Notes: generated by a model not told the origin, from the sequence alone. 41,764 nt of DNA from an uncultured Christensenella sp. (GCA_910586345.1 CAJUHC010000009.1:1-41764), one strand, 5' to 3'; shown: positions 16,655-25,097, numbered from the stretch's first letter. Numbers and translations: made by a program.

Positions 16655-17808
16655 AGATTTTACAGGTTTTAGACAGTTTTTATCCTAATCTCGACGGACC
16701 AAACGAGAGTATGGTGAATATATCTAAAAAACTGTGCGAGCAGGGGCATACGGTTGAATTACTCGTTCCGAAATATCCCGAAATCGTGGAGGTGGACGGG
16801 CTGAAAATCCACCGTTGTTTTTCCGTTCCCTCCAACGAAGATTACCGCGCCGCTCTGCCGCAGTTCGACAGGAGCGTAAAAAAACTTATAAAAAACGGCG
16901 GGTTCGATATTATTCATCTGCAAAGTCCGTTTATTCTTTCCAAATACGCGCTTAAACTCGGTAAAAAATACGGCGTACCCGTTGTTTTTACTATGAGGAC
17001 GAAGTTCAGGGACGAGTTTAAAAACCGTTTAAAAAGCAGATTGCTCGTAAAATTTATGATGGGCTATATTATGCGCTGTATAAACGGCTGTAACGCGGTG
17101 ACGGCGGTTTCCGGCGGGACGGTGGAAGTTTTGCGGGAATACGGCTATAAAAAATGCGGAGACATAAGAGTAATCGGCAATGCTACGGGTATGCTGCCGC
17201 TTTCCGCCGATATAGAAGTTACCGGAAAAATCGTAAAAGAGTACGGACTTGAAAACAATTTTACTTTTATATACGCGGGAAGGCTTGCTGAGGTAAAAAA
17301 TATTCAGCTGAGCTTGTCCGCGCTTTCGATTGTAAAAAAACGCGGATACGGTAATTTCAGATTTTTGATAGTGGGCGACGGCGCATACGGCAAGATACTT
17401 AAAAAGACGGCGAGAGAACTCGGCTTGACGGAAAACGTGATTTTCGCAGGAAAGATTACAGATAAAAAGCTTCTCGCGTCTTACTACGCCGCGGCTGATA
17501 TTTTATTGTTTCCGTCTGCGTTCGATACGTTCGGATTGGTTGTTTTGGAGGCGGCGGCGAACGCGACCCCGACCGCCGCACTAAAAGGAAGCTGTGCTTC
17601 CGAGAGGATAGAGGACGGCGTCAGCGGTTTTGTCTGGGAAGACGGAGCGGAGATTTGGGCGGAGAACATAATAAAGATATTAAACGACCCGTCTGTGGCA
17701 AAACGCGCGGGACAAGGCGCGCTGAAATACGTATACGAAAGCTGGGACGGGGTTTCGAAAAGGTATTCCGAGCTTTATAACGAGCTTTTGGACGCCGAAA
17801 AAAAATAA
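16651..17808 (+). CDS. family 4 glycosyltransferase
   Basis: This 385-residue GT-B enzyme has an N-terminal domain beginning MKILQVLDSFYPNLDGPNES, like the diacylglycerol glucosyltransferases and other GT4 enzymes. The C-terminal nucleotide-sugar domain (from about 200) has FTFIYAGRLAEVKNIQ, FLIVGDG and the E-x7-E motif in LLFPSAFDTFGLVVLEAAA. It probably adds a sugar to a membrane lipid. It is coupled to the flippase-like gene by a 4-base overlap. Donor and acceptor cannot be read from sequence. Confidence 0.88.
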   Translation: MKILQVLDSFYPNLDGPNESMVNISKKLCEQGHTVELLVPKYPEIVEVDGLKIHRCFSVPSNEDYRAALPQFDRSVKKLIKNGGFDIIHLQSPFILSKYALKLGKKYGVPVVFTMRTKFRDEFKNRLKSRLLVKFMMGYIMRCINGCNAVTAVSGGTVEVLREYGYKKCGDIRVIGNATGMLPLSADIEVTGKIVKEYGLENNFTFIYAGRLAEVKNIQLSLSALSIVKKRGYGNFRFLIVGDGAYGKILKKTARELGLTENVIFAGKITDKKLLASYYAAADILLFPSAFDTFGLVVLEAAANATPTAALKGSCASERIEDGVSGFVWEDGAEIWAENIIKILNDPSVAKRAGQGALKYVYESWDGVSKRYSELYNELLDAEKK

Positions 17809-17851
17809 TTTTAAAATTTTAAAAAACTTTGAAAACCCGATACAAAACGGC

Positions 17852-17880
17852 TTGACAGAAATTTTATAAAATAATAAAAT
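17852..17880 (+). promoter_or_regulatory. promoter of rplM-rpsI
   Basis: TTGACA (17852-17857), 17 bp, TAAAAT (17875-17880), followed by an approximately 60-base AT-rich leader. Confidence 0.75.
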
Positions 17881-17948
17881 AAGTTTACGTTTTAAGATTA
17901 TTAAAAAAAAGACATTTCTTATTGAAATAGTAAATTAAGGAGCAAACA

Positions 17949-18380
17949 ATGAAAACCTATATGGCAAAAGCCGAGACAGTTGAAAGAAAATGGTACGTTG
18001 TCGACGCTGCGGGTATACCCCTCGGCAGGCTTGCATCCAAGGTGGCTGCCATACTCCGCGGTAAAAATAAACCCACGTTTACGCCTAACGTTGACACGGG
18101 TGATTTCGTAATCGTGGTAAACAGCGACAAAGTGGTTCTTACAGGCAAAAAACTCGACGATAAATTTTACCGTTATCATACCGGATATATCGGCGGACTG
18201 AAAGAAATTTCCTATAAAAAAATGCTTGCCGAAAAGAGCGACCTTGCAGTTTACGAAGCCGTCAAGGGTATGCTTCCCAAGAACTCTCTCGGAAGGGATA
18301 TGATTAAAAAGCTTCGCGTTTATAAAGGCGCGGAACATAACCATTCGGCGCAGAAGCCCGAAGAGCTGAAATTATATTAA
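17949..18380 (+). CDS. rplM: 50S ribosomal protein L13
   Basis: The 143 residues are the full family length. Signatures include MAKAETVERKWYVVDAAGIP near the start, RLASKVAAILRGKNKPTF, YRHTGYIGGLKEI-like sequence and VKGMLPKNSLGRDM. L13 is an early-assembly protein of the large subunit. The AAGGAG site lies 6 bases upstream. rpsI follows after 20 bases, as in nearly all bacteria. Confidence 0.98.
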   Translation: MKTYMAKAETVERKWYVVDAAGIPLGRLASKVAAILRGKNKPTFTPNVDTGDFVIVVNSDKVVLTGKKLDDKFYRYHTGYIGGLKEISYKKMLAEKSDLAVYEAVKGMLPKNSLGRDMIKKLRVYKGAEHNHSAQKPEELKLY

Positions 18381-18400
18381 GGTAAGAGGAAGATTAAAAT

Positions 18401-18814
18401 ATGGCAAAGGCTAATTTAAAGAAAAAGCTTCAATTCTGGGGAACAGGCAGAAGAAAGAAAGCCATCGCGCGCGTTCGTCTCGTTCCTGCGGGTACGGGCG
18501 TTATAGAAATAAACGAAAGAGCTTTCGAGGATTATTTCCCTCAGGGCGTTTTGCAGTATGTCGTTAAACAGCCGCTTACCCTGTTGGGCGTAGAAAGCAA
18601 ATACGACGTCCTCGTAAACGTTTACGGCGGAGGATATACCGGACAGGCAAACGCTATCCGTCTCGGCATAGCCCGCGCTCTTCTTCAAGCCGAAGAAGGC
18701 TGCCGTCCCGCGCTCAAAAAAGAGGGCTTCTTAACCCGCGACCCGAGAGTCAAGGAAAGAAAGAAGTACGGCTTGAAAAAAGCTCGCCGCGCACCTCAGT
18801 TCTCGAAGAGATAA
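18401..18814 (+). CDS. rpsI: 30S ribosomal protein S9
   Basis: The 137 residues show the S9 signatures WGTGRRKKAIARVRLVPGTG-like at the start, GGGYTGQANAIRLGIARALL, and the C-terminal tail KYGLKKARRAPQFSKR that reaches the tRNA anticodon stem in the P site. AGAGGAAG is the RBS. Co-transcribed with rplM and followed by a strong terminator. Confidence 0.98.
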   Translation: MAKANLKKKLQFWGTGRRKKAIARVRLVPAGTGVIEINERAFEDYFPQGVLQYVVKQPLTLLGVESKYDVLVNVYGGGYTGQANAIRLGIARALLQAEEGCRPALKKEGFLTRDPRVKERKKYGLKKARRAPQFSKR

Positions 18815-18827
18815 TTCAAGAAAATAC

Positions 18828-18857
18828 GAGAGGCTTTTTTGCCTCTCTTATTTTTTT
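18828..18857. terminator. terminator after rpsI
   Basis: GAGAGGC (18828-18834) pairs with GCCTCTC (18841-18847), loop of six T, followed by TTATTTTTTT. It can also serve the convergent small gene. Confidence 0.85.
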
Positions 18858-18863
18858 GCGCGT

Positions 18864-19088
18864 TCATTTCGTGCGCGCGCCGTTTGAACGCACCCTGTTC
18901 GAAATTCTTTCGTGCCGTTCGATAACTTTCGCCATTACGTTGGGAACGTCCTCTGTTTTTTCCGTTCCGGTCGGACGGGTTTCGGAAGGACGGGGAGGAG
19001 GGGATTCTTCCGCATTGTTCCCGTCGTGTTTAACAGAAAGTCCTTCCAGTGCCTTAATTATGTTCAATAGTGCGAATTTTTCCGTAAT
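18864..19088 (-). CDS. small protein, unknown, with apparent ATT start
   Basis: The reading frame encodes about 74 residues: TEKFALLNIIKALEGLSVKH near the start, a Pro/Glu/Thr-rich middle, and a basic helical end VMAKVIERHERISNRVRSNG. An AAAGGAG site (minus strand, 19100-19094) lies 5 bases before ATT at 19088-19086, and no ATG or GTG is available nearby. The only upstream alternative is TTG at 19124, which has no RBS and would put the AAAGGAG inside the gene. I therefore prefer initiation at ATT, as known for infC. The overlapping plus-strand frame lacks a start signal. Function unknown. Confidence 0.55.
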   Translation of the reverse strand: MTEKFALLNIIKALEGLSVKHDGNNAEESPPPRPSETRPTGTEKTEDVPNVMAKVIERHERISNRVRSNGARTK

Positions 19089-19135
19089 AAATACTCCTTT
19101 TAATAAATTTTTCGTTAAAATCAAGCCGAAATTTA

Positions 19136-19164
19136 TTGCTTAAACTTTCGGTTTGGTATATAAT
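19136..19164 (+). promoter_or_regulatory. sigma-A promoter
   Basis: TTGCTT (19136-19141), 17 bp, TATAAT (19159-19164), upstream of the large lipoprotein. Confidence 0.7.
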
Positions 19165-19214
19165 GTTTAGTGCTTATAAAGTAATTAAATAGTTTTACTC
19201 GGTGGAGTTACAAT

Positions 19215-21488
19215 ATGCGCAGGATTTTTAATAAAATTATATGCTTTACAGCCGCGGCAGTTGCCGCAGTCGGCGTTTTTACCGTTTCGGCGTGCAGCAA
19301 CACGTATAAAACGCAATCTTTGGACGGCGATTACAAAAAGGGCGAACCGGTTTCCAACGGCGGATTTGCGGTTGAAAAGGGCGACTATATCTACTTTATC
19401 AACGGTAAGGAAGTCAATACCGCGGAAAACGCTTACGGCGAAGCGGTCAAGGGCGCCGTTATGCGCATTTCCAAGACAGACCTTTCGAACCGTAATTATT
19501 CGAACGTTCAGACCGTCGTTCCCCAGATAGCTTATTCGGGAAACAGCAATGCCGGAATTTTCGTTTACGGAGATTATGTATATTATTCTACACCCTCGAC
19601 GGAAAAGAACAGCGACGGCGAGGTTCAGAATTCCCATCTTGCGTTTAAAAGTACGAAACTCGACGGAACCGATTCAATGAAAGATTACTACGTACAGTAT
19701 TCCGACAATACAGTCGAGTACCGTTACGTAGAAGAAAACGGCGTGGTTTATCTTTTATACGTAGCTACGGACGAAAAATTGTTCGGAGAAGAAACGGGCG
19801 TCAAAAATCTTCATTCTTACAACACAAAAGAAAAATCCGACACGCTTCTCGCTTACAACGTCGACAGCGTGACTTTCGATAAAAACGATTTGACCAATCC
19901 CCGTGTTTTTTACACGATGAAAGTTACCGATTTCGTGCTCAATAAAACTTATTCTACGTATAATCAGCTTTATACCGTAACTGCGGGCGCGGAACGCAAA
20001 TACGCAACGGGCGCGGTTGATTATACAGAGTATCTTACGAAAGCTTTCGAAAACAGCGAGAACGGATACGATTCTTCAAAAGACCCCGAATACGTCAACT
20101 GCGGAACGCTCGTCTACGACGGTATCGGCATAGGCAGTACGGACAAACTCAACGTTACTCCGTTTAACGGCGAAGGCGCGGAAGACGTAAACAGAAGCGC
20201 GTTCACTTATACGGTTTCAAGCTATCAGAACGGCAATCTTTTCTATACGCGTACGCGCAGCAGTCTTGGAAGTACGAGCGCTGCTCTGTTGTTCAATGAA
20301 AAGGAAACGGATATTCTCAAACCCGATTGGAATTCGGTTTCGGGCAATCCCGAAGACGATAAGTGCCTTATAAGAGACGGTTCGGCTGCGAGTTCCTACA
20401 CGTATCTGTTCGACGGCAACGGAAATATAGAAAACGTATTGATAGCGAACAGCAACGGCTTAATCAAAACCATTATAAACGAAAACGGCGAACTCGCTAC
20501 CAAAGTCGACGGCGAAGACACTTTCTATATGACGACGGGCGGTCAGCCTACTATACTTTTGATAGACTACTCCAATAAATATATATATTATTCGGTTTCG
20601 AAAAATGCTAACGGTTACTCCGTAAACGGATACTCGGTAAACCGTATTAAGTACGACGGAAACAGCGGAGATTATTACAATCCGTTCGGCGATATAGTCG
20701 ACGATTATACTCCCGTGTGCGTACTTGATTTGGATGCCGCCAGCGATTGGTATAAGCCCGAGATGTACGACGGACAGATTTTGTTCCCGACCCAGACCGA
20801 AAATATGACCGGTTACGTATATATTATGGCTTGCGATTTGCGCGGCGCAGACGGCAAAGTTTTGAATAACGAGGGTATCAAAGCTCTTAACGATAAATAT
20901 AAAGGCGTAAGCGATAAAATCGCGGAAATTGATTCAACCGTTTACGAAAATCTTCCCAACGCATTAAAATACGCGTTCTACACAAGCGACGCCGATTATA
21001 TAGACGAACTTATCCAAGCTTACGTAAGCATTAAAGATTACAACGAAGAGCATTTCTGGTCCAAGCAGTCTGTTGAAAAATACAAAGATTTCGTTGCGGT
21101 TAAGGGAGATTGGAGCGAATATTCCACGGATACGGTTAAAATAAACGGGAACGACGTGGCGGCGAATAAACGCGATTACTATTATGCGCTTCTCGGACGT
21201 ATGAACGAGGCTGACGCAAAAGCTTATTCCGACCTGCTTAAAACCAATTATTTGCAGGCTTATCCCGAAACGGAACAGACTTGGTTCGAAGGGCTTTCCG
21301 CAGGAGCAAAAGCCGGTTTCATTATCGGCGTTACGGCAGGCGGACTTATAATTATCGCGGCGGCGGCAATCGTAGCACGTATAATAATAAGAAAACGTAA
21401 AGAAAAACTTCCTTCTTACAAGAAACAGAGAATTAAAGTCGATACTACCGACGATAAAAATATCGACGTGTATTCCGACGAACAATAA
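19215..21488 (+). CDS. large lipoprotein with C-terminal membrane anchor
   Basis: This 757-residue protein is exported. The signal peptide ends in the lipobox TVSAC (Cys27). The long ectodomain has repeated short motifs of the type GDYIYFINGKE, GDYVYYSTP, NGVVYLLYV and KYIYYSVSKN, resembling the beta-propeller-like DUF5050 repeats. A single transmembrane helix lies at about 697-720 (AGFIIGVTAGGLIIIAAAAI), followed by a basic cytoplasmic tail. A lipid anchor at one end and a membrane helix at the other would tether the domain at both ends. GGTGGAG is the RBS. Role unknown. Confidence 0.8.
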   Translation: MRRIFNKIICFTAAAVAAVGVFTVSACSNTYKTQSLDGDYKKGEPVSNGGFAVEKGDYIYFINGKEVNTAENAYGEAVKGAVMRISKTDLSNRNYSNVQTVVPQIAYSGNSNAGIFVYGDYVYYSTPSTEKNSDGEVQNSHLAFKSTKLDGTDSMKDYYVQYSDNTVEYRYVEENGVVYLLYVATDEKLFGEETGVKNLHSYNTKEKSDTLLAYNVDSVTFDKNDLTNPRVFYTMKVTDFVLNKTYSTYNQLYTVTAGAERKYATGAVDYTEYLTKAFENSENGYDSSKDPEYVNCGTLVYDGIGIGSTDKLNVTPFNGEGAEDVNRSAFTYTVSSYQNGNLFYTRTRSSLGSTSAALLFNEKETDILKPDWNSVSGNPEDDKCLIRDGSAASSYTYLFDGNGNIENVLIANSNGLIKTIINENGELATKVDGEDTFYMTTGGQPTILLIDYSNKYIYYSVSKNANGYSVNGYSVNRIKYDGNSGDYYNPFGDIVDDYTPVCVLDLDAASDWYKPEMYDGQILFPTQTENMTGYVYIMACDLRGADGKVLNNEGIKALNDKYKGVSDKIAEIDSTVYENLPNALKYAFYTSDADYIDELIQAYVSIKDYNEEHFWSKQSVEKYKDFVAVKGDWSEYSTDTVKINGNDVAANKRDYYYALLGRMNEADAKAYSDLLKTNYLQAYPETEQTWFEGLSAGAKAGFIIGVTAGGLIIIAAAAIVARIIIRKRKEKLPSYKKQRIKVDTTDDKNIDVYSDEQ

Positions 21489-21504
21489 AATTCAATAATA
21501 ATTC

Positions 21505-21534
21505 AACCCCCTTACGCATAAGTGTAAGGGGGTT
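21505..21534 (+). terminator. hairpin after the large lipoprotein
   Basis: AACCCCCTTAC (21505-21515) and GTAAGGGGGTT (21524-21534) form a perfect 11-bp stem. It lacks a T-run, so termination may be inefficient. Confidence 0.6.
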
Positions 21535-21598
21535 GCGCATATTAATTCGCGTGAGAGATTTTAAAGCTTAAAAAAAATTTAAAATTAGTGCGAAAATA

Positions 21599-21640
21599 TT
21601 TGTAAAAACAGTTTACAAACTACGGAAATATTAATATAAT
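21599..21640 (+). promoter_or_regulatory. promoter overlapped by an inverted repeat
   Basis: TTTACA (21612-21617), 17 bp, TATAAT (21635-21640). TTTGTAAA (21599-21606) and TTTACAAA (21612-21619) form perfect 8-bp arms around AACAG and cover the -35 box, so a repressor or activator site is likely. The leader to the ATG is about 105 bases and includes a GCGC...GCGC hairpin near 21705. Confidence 0.6.
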
Positions 21641-21751
21641 GTTACTCATTAAAAAGTAAGTTAAATTTATAACGCACTTAAAAAGCAAAGTTTTAGCACA
21701 ACGCGCTTTAATGCGCATAGGCTGTAATAAAACGGTAAAACGGAGTAAGTT

Positions 21752-22252
21752 ATGGTAAAATACGTTAAATGTCCGAGATGCGAGTTAAATTATATCGACG
21801 AAGAAAAACAGGATTACTGCGACGTCTGTATCGCGGAATTAAAAGGAAATAAATTGCAGTTTGCCGACCTTGACGACGAGGATTACGAGGCGCTCGACGC
21901 GGACGCAGAACAGTCCGAGCTTTGTCCCGTATGCGGGGTGAATATGATGCGATACGGCGATAAGATGTGCGAAGCTTGCAAGAAAGACAGCGAGTACGAC
22001 AGGGAAGACGAAGTTGATATAGAAAAGGACGAGGAGTGGAAGAACTATATAGAAGAAGAGGTTGAGAGCGACCTCACGGTGGACGACGAAACTTTGCAGG
22101 AAGAACTCGACGCCGAAATAGAAGAAGAGGAAGAGGAAAATTCGGACGACGATTTCTTCGACGACGAACTCGATTCGCTTTCGGAACTTGAAGACGACGA
22201 CTTCGACGATGACGACGAGGATTTCGACGATGACGATGACGACGATTTTTAA
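21752..22252 (+). CDS. zinc-ribbon protein with long acidic tail
   Basis: The 166-residue protein has two Cys4 ribbons: CPRC...CDVC at residues 8-26 and CPVC...CEAC at about 58-76. From about residue 80 on, almost half the residues are Asp or Glu, ending in an uninterrupted Asp-rich run. Such a tail resembles that of the RNA polymerase delta subunit and could mimic nucleic acid or act as a chaperone, but there is no other similarity to RpoE. Function unknown. CGGAG is the RBS. It ends at a strong terminator. Confidence 0.75.
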   Translation: MVKYVKCPRCELNYIDEEKQDYCDVCIAELKGNKLQFADLDDEDYEALDADAEQSELCPVCGVNMMRYGDKMCEACKKDSEYDREDEVDIEKDEEWKNYIEEEVESDLTVDDETLQEELDAEIEEEEEENSDDDFFDDELDSLSELEDDDFDDDDEDFDDDDDDDF

Positions 22253-22274
22253 TTTAAACCGTTAAGTTATTTCC

Positions 22275-22310
22275 GCGCCCGCAGGCAACGCCTGCGGGCG
22301 CATAATTTTT
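22275..22310 (+). terminator. intrinsic terminator
   Basis: GCGCCCGCAGGC (22275-22286) and GCCTGCGGGCGC (22290-22301), 12 bp perfect, then ATAATTTTT. Confidence 0.88.
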
Positions 22311-22334
22311 CCAAAATCAGGCAAAAATAATTGT

Positions 22335-22583
22335 ATGATTAAAGTAAACACGACTATCAAAGCAATCAAAGATATGGTAACCGGGTTGAACCAGAAACCC
22401 GTTACCGTAAAACTCAATTTAGGCAGAAACAAATTCGTAACTTTCGCCGCAACGTTAAGCGGTATTTATCCGTCGCTTTTTACCGTCTGTCCGGACGATA
22501 AAAATTTTCTCGGCAAAACGGCTTACTCGTACTCGGAAATTCTCTGCGGAAGAGTTAAAATTACAGAGCGCGCCGCCGAATAA
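22335..22583 (+). CDS. veg: Veg family protein
   Basis: The 82 residues match Veg (DUF1021): NTTIKAIKDMVTGLNQKPVT, LNLGRNKF, GIYPSLFTV and TAYSYSEILCGRVKI are characteristic. In Bacillus subtilis Veg influences biofilm formation and spore outgrowth; the biochemical role is unclear. The order veg, a DUF3794 protein, ispE is usual in Clostridia and parallels the B. subtilis veg-ispE region. No Shine-Dalgarno precedes the ATG and I see no good promoter between the terminator and the gene. Confidence 0.9.
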   Translation: MIKVNTTIKAIKDMVTGLNQKPVTVKLNLGRNKFVTFAATLSGIYPSLFTVCPDDKNFLGKTAYSYSEILCGRVKITERAAE

Positions 22584-22609
22584 TCGAAATTCCACGATAA
22601 AATAAAATG

Positions 22610-22638
22610 GAATATACGCCGCGATAACGGCATATTAT
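22610..22638 (+). promoter_or_regulatory. possible sigma-E (sporulation) promoter of the sipL-like gene
   Basis: GAATATA (22610-22616), 14 bases, CATATTAT (22631-22638) resemble the sigma-E pattern KMATATT - 14 - CATACAMT. No good sigma-A -35 fits the nearby TATAAT at 22647-22652. Confidence 0.35.
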
Positions 22639-22675
22639 ACCTTGTATATAATCGGCAGTGCCGAGGGAGGGATTT

Positions 22676-24148
22676 ATGTCTTTATCAACTCAGTATTCAA
22701 CGGGGACTTATCAAAGGCGCATTGCCGTATTAAAATCACAGTCCATTGTAGAAATCAGATTATCCGGTCAGGAGATAGGCGAAGTTACGGCGGTTTATCC
22801 CCAGGTTTCGCTTTCGTCCTGCGAAACGGCTTCGGGCAGAGTGACCTACGGCGGGCGCCTGGTTTGCACTCTTGCGTACGCCGACGAAAACGGCAAGCTT
22901 TGCCGTATTCAGAAAGGCGCGGAATTCTCGCATTATTGCGACGACGACTCTCTTGCGCCCGCACATAACGCGCTTTGTTCTCTTACGTGCGAAAAAGCTC
23001 AGGTAAAGCGCGACGGTTCTTCCTATCTCGTTGCCGTTGTTGTCGGAGCTGAAATTTCGGTATTCGCTTCCGCCGAGAGAAATCTGCTTGTAAGCGCGGA
23101 AGGAGCGGTGTGCAACCGCGAAAACCAAAAACTTTATACTGCGGTTACGTTTACGGGAGAGAGCGAAGTTGATGACGATTTCGACTGCAACGCGGAAGAC
23201 GTACTTATTCCCGCGGCGGAAGTATTGGTTCTCGACTGCGGCTGCCGTGCGGGAGCTGTTGAAATAAGCGGAGAAATATATCTGTCGCTTCTTGCCGTGC
23301 GCGGCGGTAAACCCGTATGTCTTGACAGAATAATACCTTTTAAATCGGAGATTGCCTGCGAGGAAGCGCTGTTGGCGCGAAAAGCGGTATGCCGTGCAGA
23401 GGTTAAAGAAATAAGCGTTAACGCGCGCGTCAACGAAGAAAAGGGTAAGTGCGACGTCGAAATCATCGCTCAGCTCGGCTTTTCGGGTCAGTATTACGAC
23501 GAGGAAGAAGTTTCCGTTATTTCAGACGCTTTCTCGTGCGGGAATGCCTTGAAATTGACTTATGCGGAAGAAACGTCTTCGCCTTGCGGTGAAATAAAAT
23601 CTTATACCGAGCGCGTTACGGGACTTTGCGCAAGCAAAGCAAAGCTCGATTATTCCTGCGCGTTTCTTGCCGCCGCGCTTCCTAAAGCGGAATACGCGCG
23701 CTCCGAGAACGGCATTGAGGGCAGTGTTTCGGCTACGCTTTTGTACGAGCAGAACGGCGAAGTACATTCCACCGAAGTAAATCTTCCGTTCTCGGTTACT
23801 CTCGCGGGACTCGGTGAAGATTGTATGAATATTTCCGTAGCGGTCTGCGGAGTAAATATCAGACAGCGTTCAGAGGGCGAGTGCGAAGCGGAGGCGGTGC
23901 TTAAAATCGCCGCAGCCGACAGCGAAACCGTCACGGTAAAATATCTTACGGAAGCCGAAGAAGGCGAAAAAGTCGATTCGAACGACTGTGCGTTGAGCGT
24001 TTACATACCTACCGCAGGCGACGGACTTTGGGAAACGGCGAAAAAGCTTCTGCAAAGTCCCGAAGAAATTCAGGCAACTAATCCCGAACTTTCGTTCCCG
24101 CTTTCGGGGAAAGAGAGAATACTCGTTTACAGACCTAAAAACAGCTAA
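22676..24148 (+). CDS. SipL-like DUF3794 (SPOCS) protein with degenerate LysM
   Basis: The 490-residue protein is built from repeated DUF3794/SPOCS domains (for example VEISGEIYLSLLAVRGGKPV and PFKSEIACEEALLARK). It ends in a LysM-like segment, DGLWETAKKLLQSPEEIQATNP, which is GD(S/G)LW-type. In Clostridioides difficile SipL binds SpoIVA and builds the base of the spore coat. The start is ATG at 22676 with GAGGGAGGG just before it. The GTG at 22658 opens the same frame but overlaps the RBS. It is flanked by veg and ispE in conserved order. Most likely expressed in the mother cell. Confidence 0.82.
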   Translation: MSLSTQYSTGTYQRRIAVLKSQSIVEIRLSGQEIGEVTAVYPQVSLSSCETASGRVTYGGRLVCTLAYADENGKLCRIQKGAEFSHYCDDDSLAPAHNALCSLTCEKAQVKRDGSSYLVAVVVGAEISVFASAERNLLVSAEGAVCNRENQKLYTAVTFTGESEVDDDFDCNAEDVLIPAAEVLVLDCGCRAGAVEISGEIYLSLLAVRGGKPVCLDRIIPFKSEIACEEALLARKAVCRAEVKEISVNARVNEEKGKCDVEIIAQLGFSGQYYDEEEVSVISDAFSCGNALKLTYAEETSSPCGEIKSYTERVTGLCASKAKLDYSCAFLAAALPKAEYARSENGIEGSVSATLLYEQNGEVHSTEVNLPFSVTLAGLGEDCMNISVAVCGVNIRQRSEGECEAEAVLKIAAADSETVTVKYLTEAEEGEKVDSNDCALSVYIPTAGDGLWETAKKLLQSPEEIQATNPELSFPLSGKERILVYRPKNS

Positions 24149-24164
24149 ACCGATTTGCGTTCGT

Positions 24165-24195
24165 CGGCGGGGTGAAATTCACCCCGCCGTTTTTC
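24165..24195 (+). terminator. intrinsic terminator
   Basis: CGGCGGGGTGAA (24165-24176) pairs with TTCACCCCGCCG (24178-24189), followed by TTTTTC. The ispE promoter starts right after it. Confidence 0.88.
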
Positions 24196-24224
24196 TTGAA
24201 ATAATCTATTGCTTGTGTTATAAT
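24196..24224 (+). promoter_or_regulatory. promoter giving leaderless ispE mRNA
   Basis: TTGAAA (24196-24201), 17 bp, TATAAT (24219-24224). The ATG begins 6 bases later and there is no Shine-Dalgarno. Confidence 0.75.
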
Positions 24225-24230
24225 GCCGTT

Positions 24231-25085
24231 ATGGAAAGCGTCAGGATAAAGTCTTACGCAAAACTTAATCTTACTCTCAATATCACAGGCGTAAAAGACG
24301 GTTTTCACTTGCTCGACAGCATAGTGGCGAGCGTCGATTTGTATGATTTGATTGTCTTAAAAAAGCGCAGGGATAAACTCGTTTCGATTTCTATGCACGG
24401 TTGCGGAAGCGAGAGTATAGCTTATGAAGATAATAACGCCGTCAAAGCTGCGGAAATGTTCATAGAAAATTACGGCACCTGCGGCGCGGATATAACTATA
24501 TATAAAAATATTCCTATGGGGCTCGGCGCGGGCGGTTCGTCCGCGGATTCGGCGGGAGTATTGAACGGTCTTTCGAAACTCTACGGTACCTGCGATAGGA
24601 TAGGGCTTAAAATTCTTGCCGACCGTACAGGAAGCGACACAAGGTATATGCTTTCAGGCGGTTATGCAAGACTGTTCGGCCGCGGTAACGAGGTTAAACC
24701 CATAGACAGCAGGCTTAAACTCGATTTTTTGCTTCTTGCCCCGAAAGAGCGGATAAGCACCGCGCAGTGCTTCAAAACTTTCGACTCAATCGGAGATTGC
24801 GGCGGCGGTAGTCAACAGACTGAAGACGCGCTCGTTAAAGGCGATAAATATTCTCTTTTTTTGAATAACGCGCTCGCGCCCGCCGCGAAAAAACTTTCGA
24901 AAGATATTCAGACCGCATACGACGAGCTTTCGGCTTTCGACCCGCTCGCGGTCAATATGACGGGTTCGGGGAGCGGGGTTTACGCGGTTTTCGAAAATGC
25001 GGAATACTGCGCTTACGCATTAAGCCGTTACAGAGGGAAATTCGCTCCGTACCGCTTAAAAACGCATTTTCCGAAAAAGATATAA
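24231..25085 (+). CDS. ispE: 4-diphosphocytidyl-2-C-methyl-D-erythritol kinase
   Basis: This GHMP kinase phosphorylates CDP-methylerythritol in the non-mevalonate isoprenoid pathway. The 284 residues are normal length. Key parts are SYAKLNLTLNITGVKDGFH at the start (catalytic Lys and the substrate-binding D-G-F/YH), the ATP loop PMGLGAGGSSADSAG (about residues 90-104), and near the end the third GHMP motif MTGSGSGVYAVF. I chose the ATG at 24231. The frame continues up to a TTG at 24213, but that lies across the -10 box. Confidence 0.93.
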   Translation: MESVRIKSYAKLNLTLNITGVKDGFHLLDSIVASVDLYDLIVLKKRRDKLVSISMHGCGSESIAYEDNNAVKAAEMFIENYGTCGADITIYKNIPMGLGAGGSSADSAGVLNGLSKLYGTCDRIGLKILADRTGSDTRYMLSGGYARLFGRGNEVKPIDSRLKLDFLLLAPKERISTAQCFKTFDSIGDCGGGSQQTEDALVKGDKYSLFLNNALAPAAKKLSKDIQTAYDELSAFDPLAVNMTGSGSGVYAVFENAEYCAYALSRYRGKFAPYRLKTHFPKKI

Positions 25086-25097
25086 AGAGGTAAATAT

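Noticed and set aside
18856..19143. 95-codon plus-strand frame after rpsI
   Set aside because: It starts within the rpsI terminator region without RBS or promoter. The opposite strand has a good RBS and a more natural protein.
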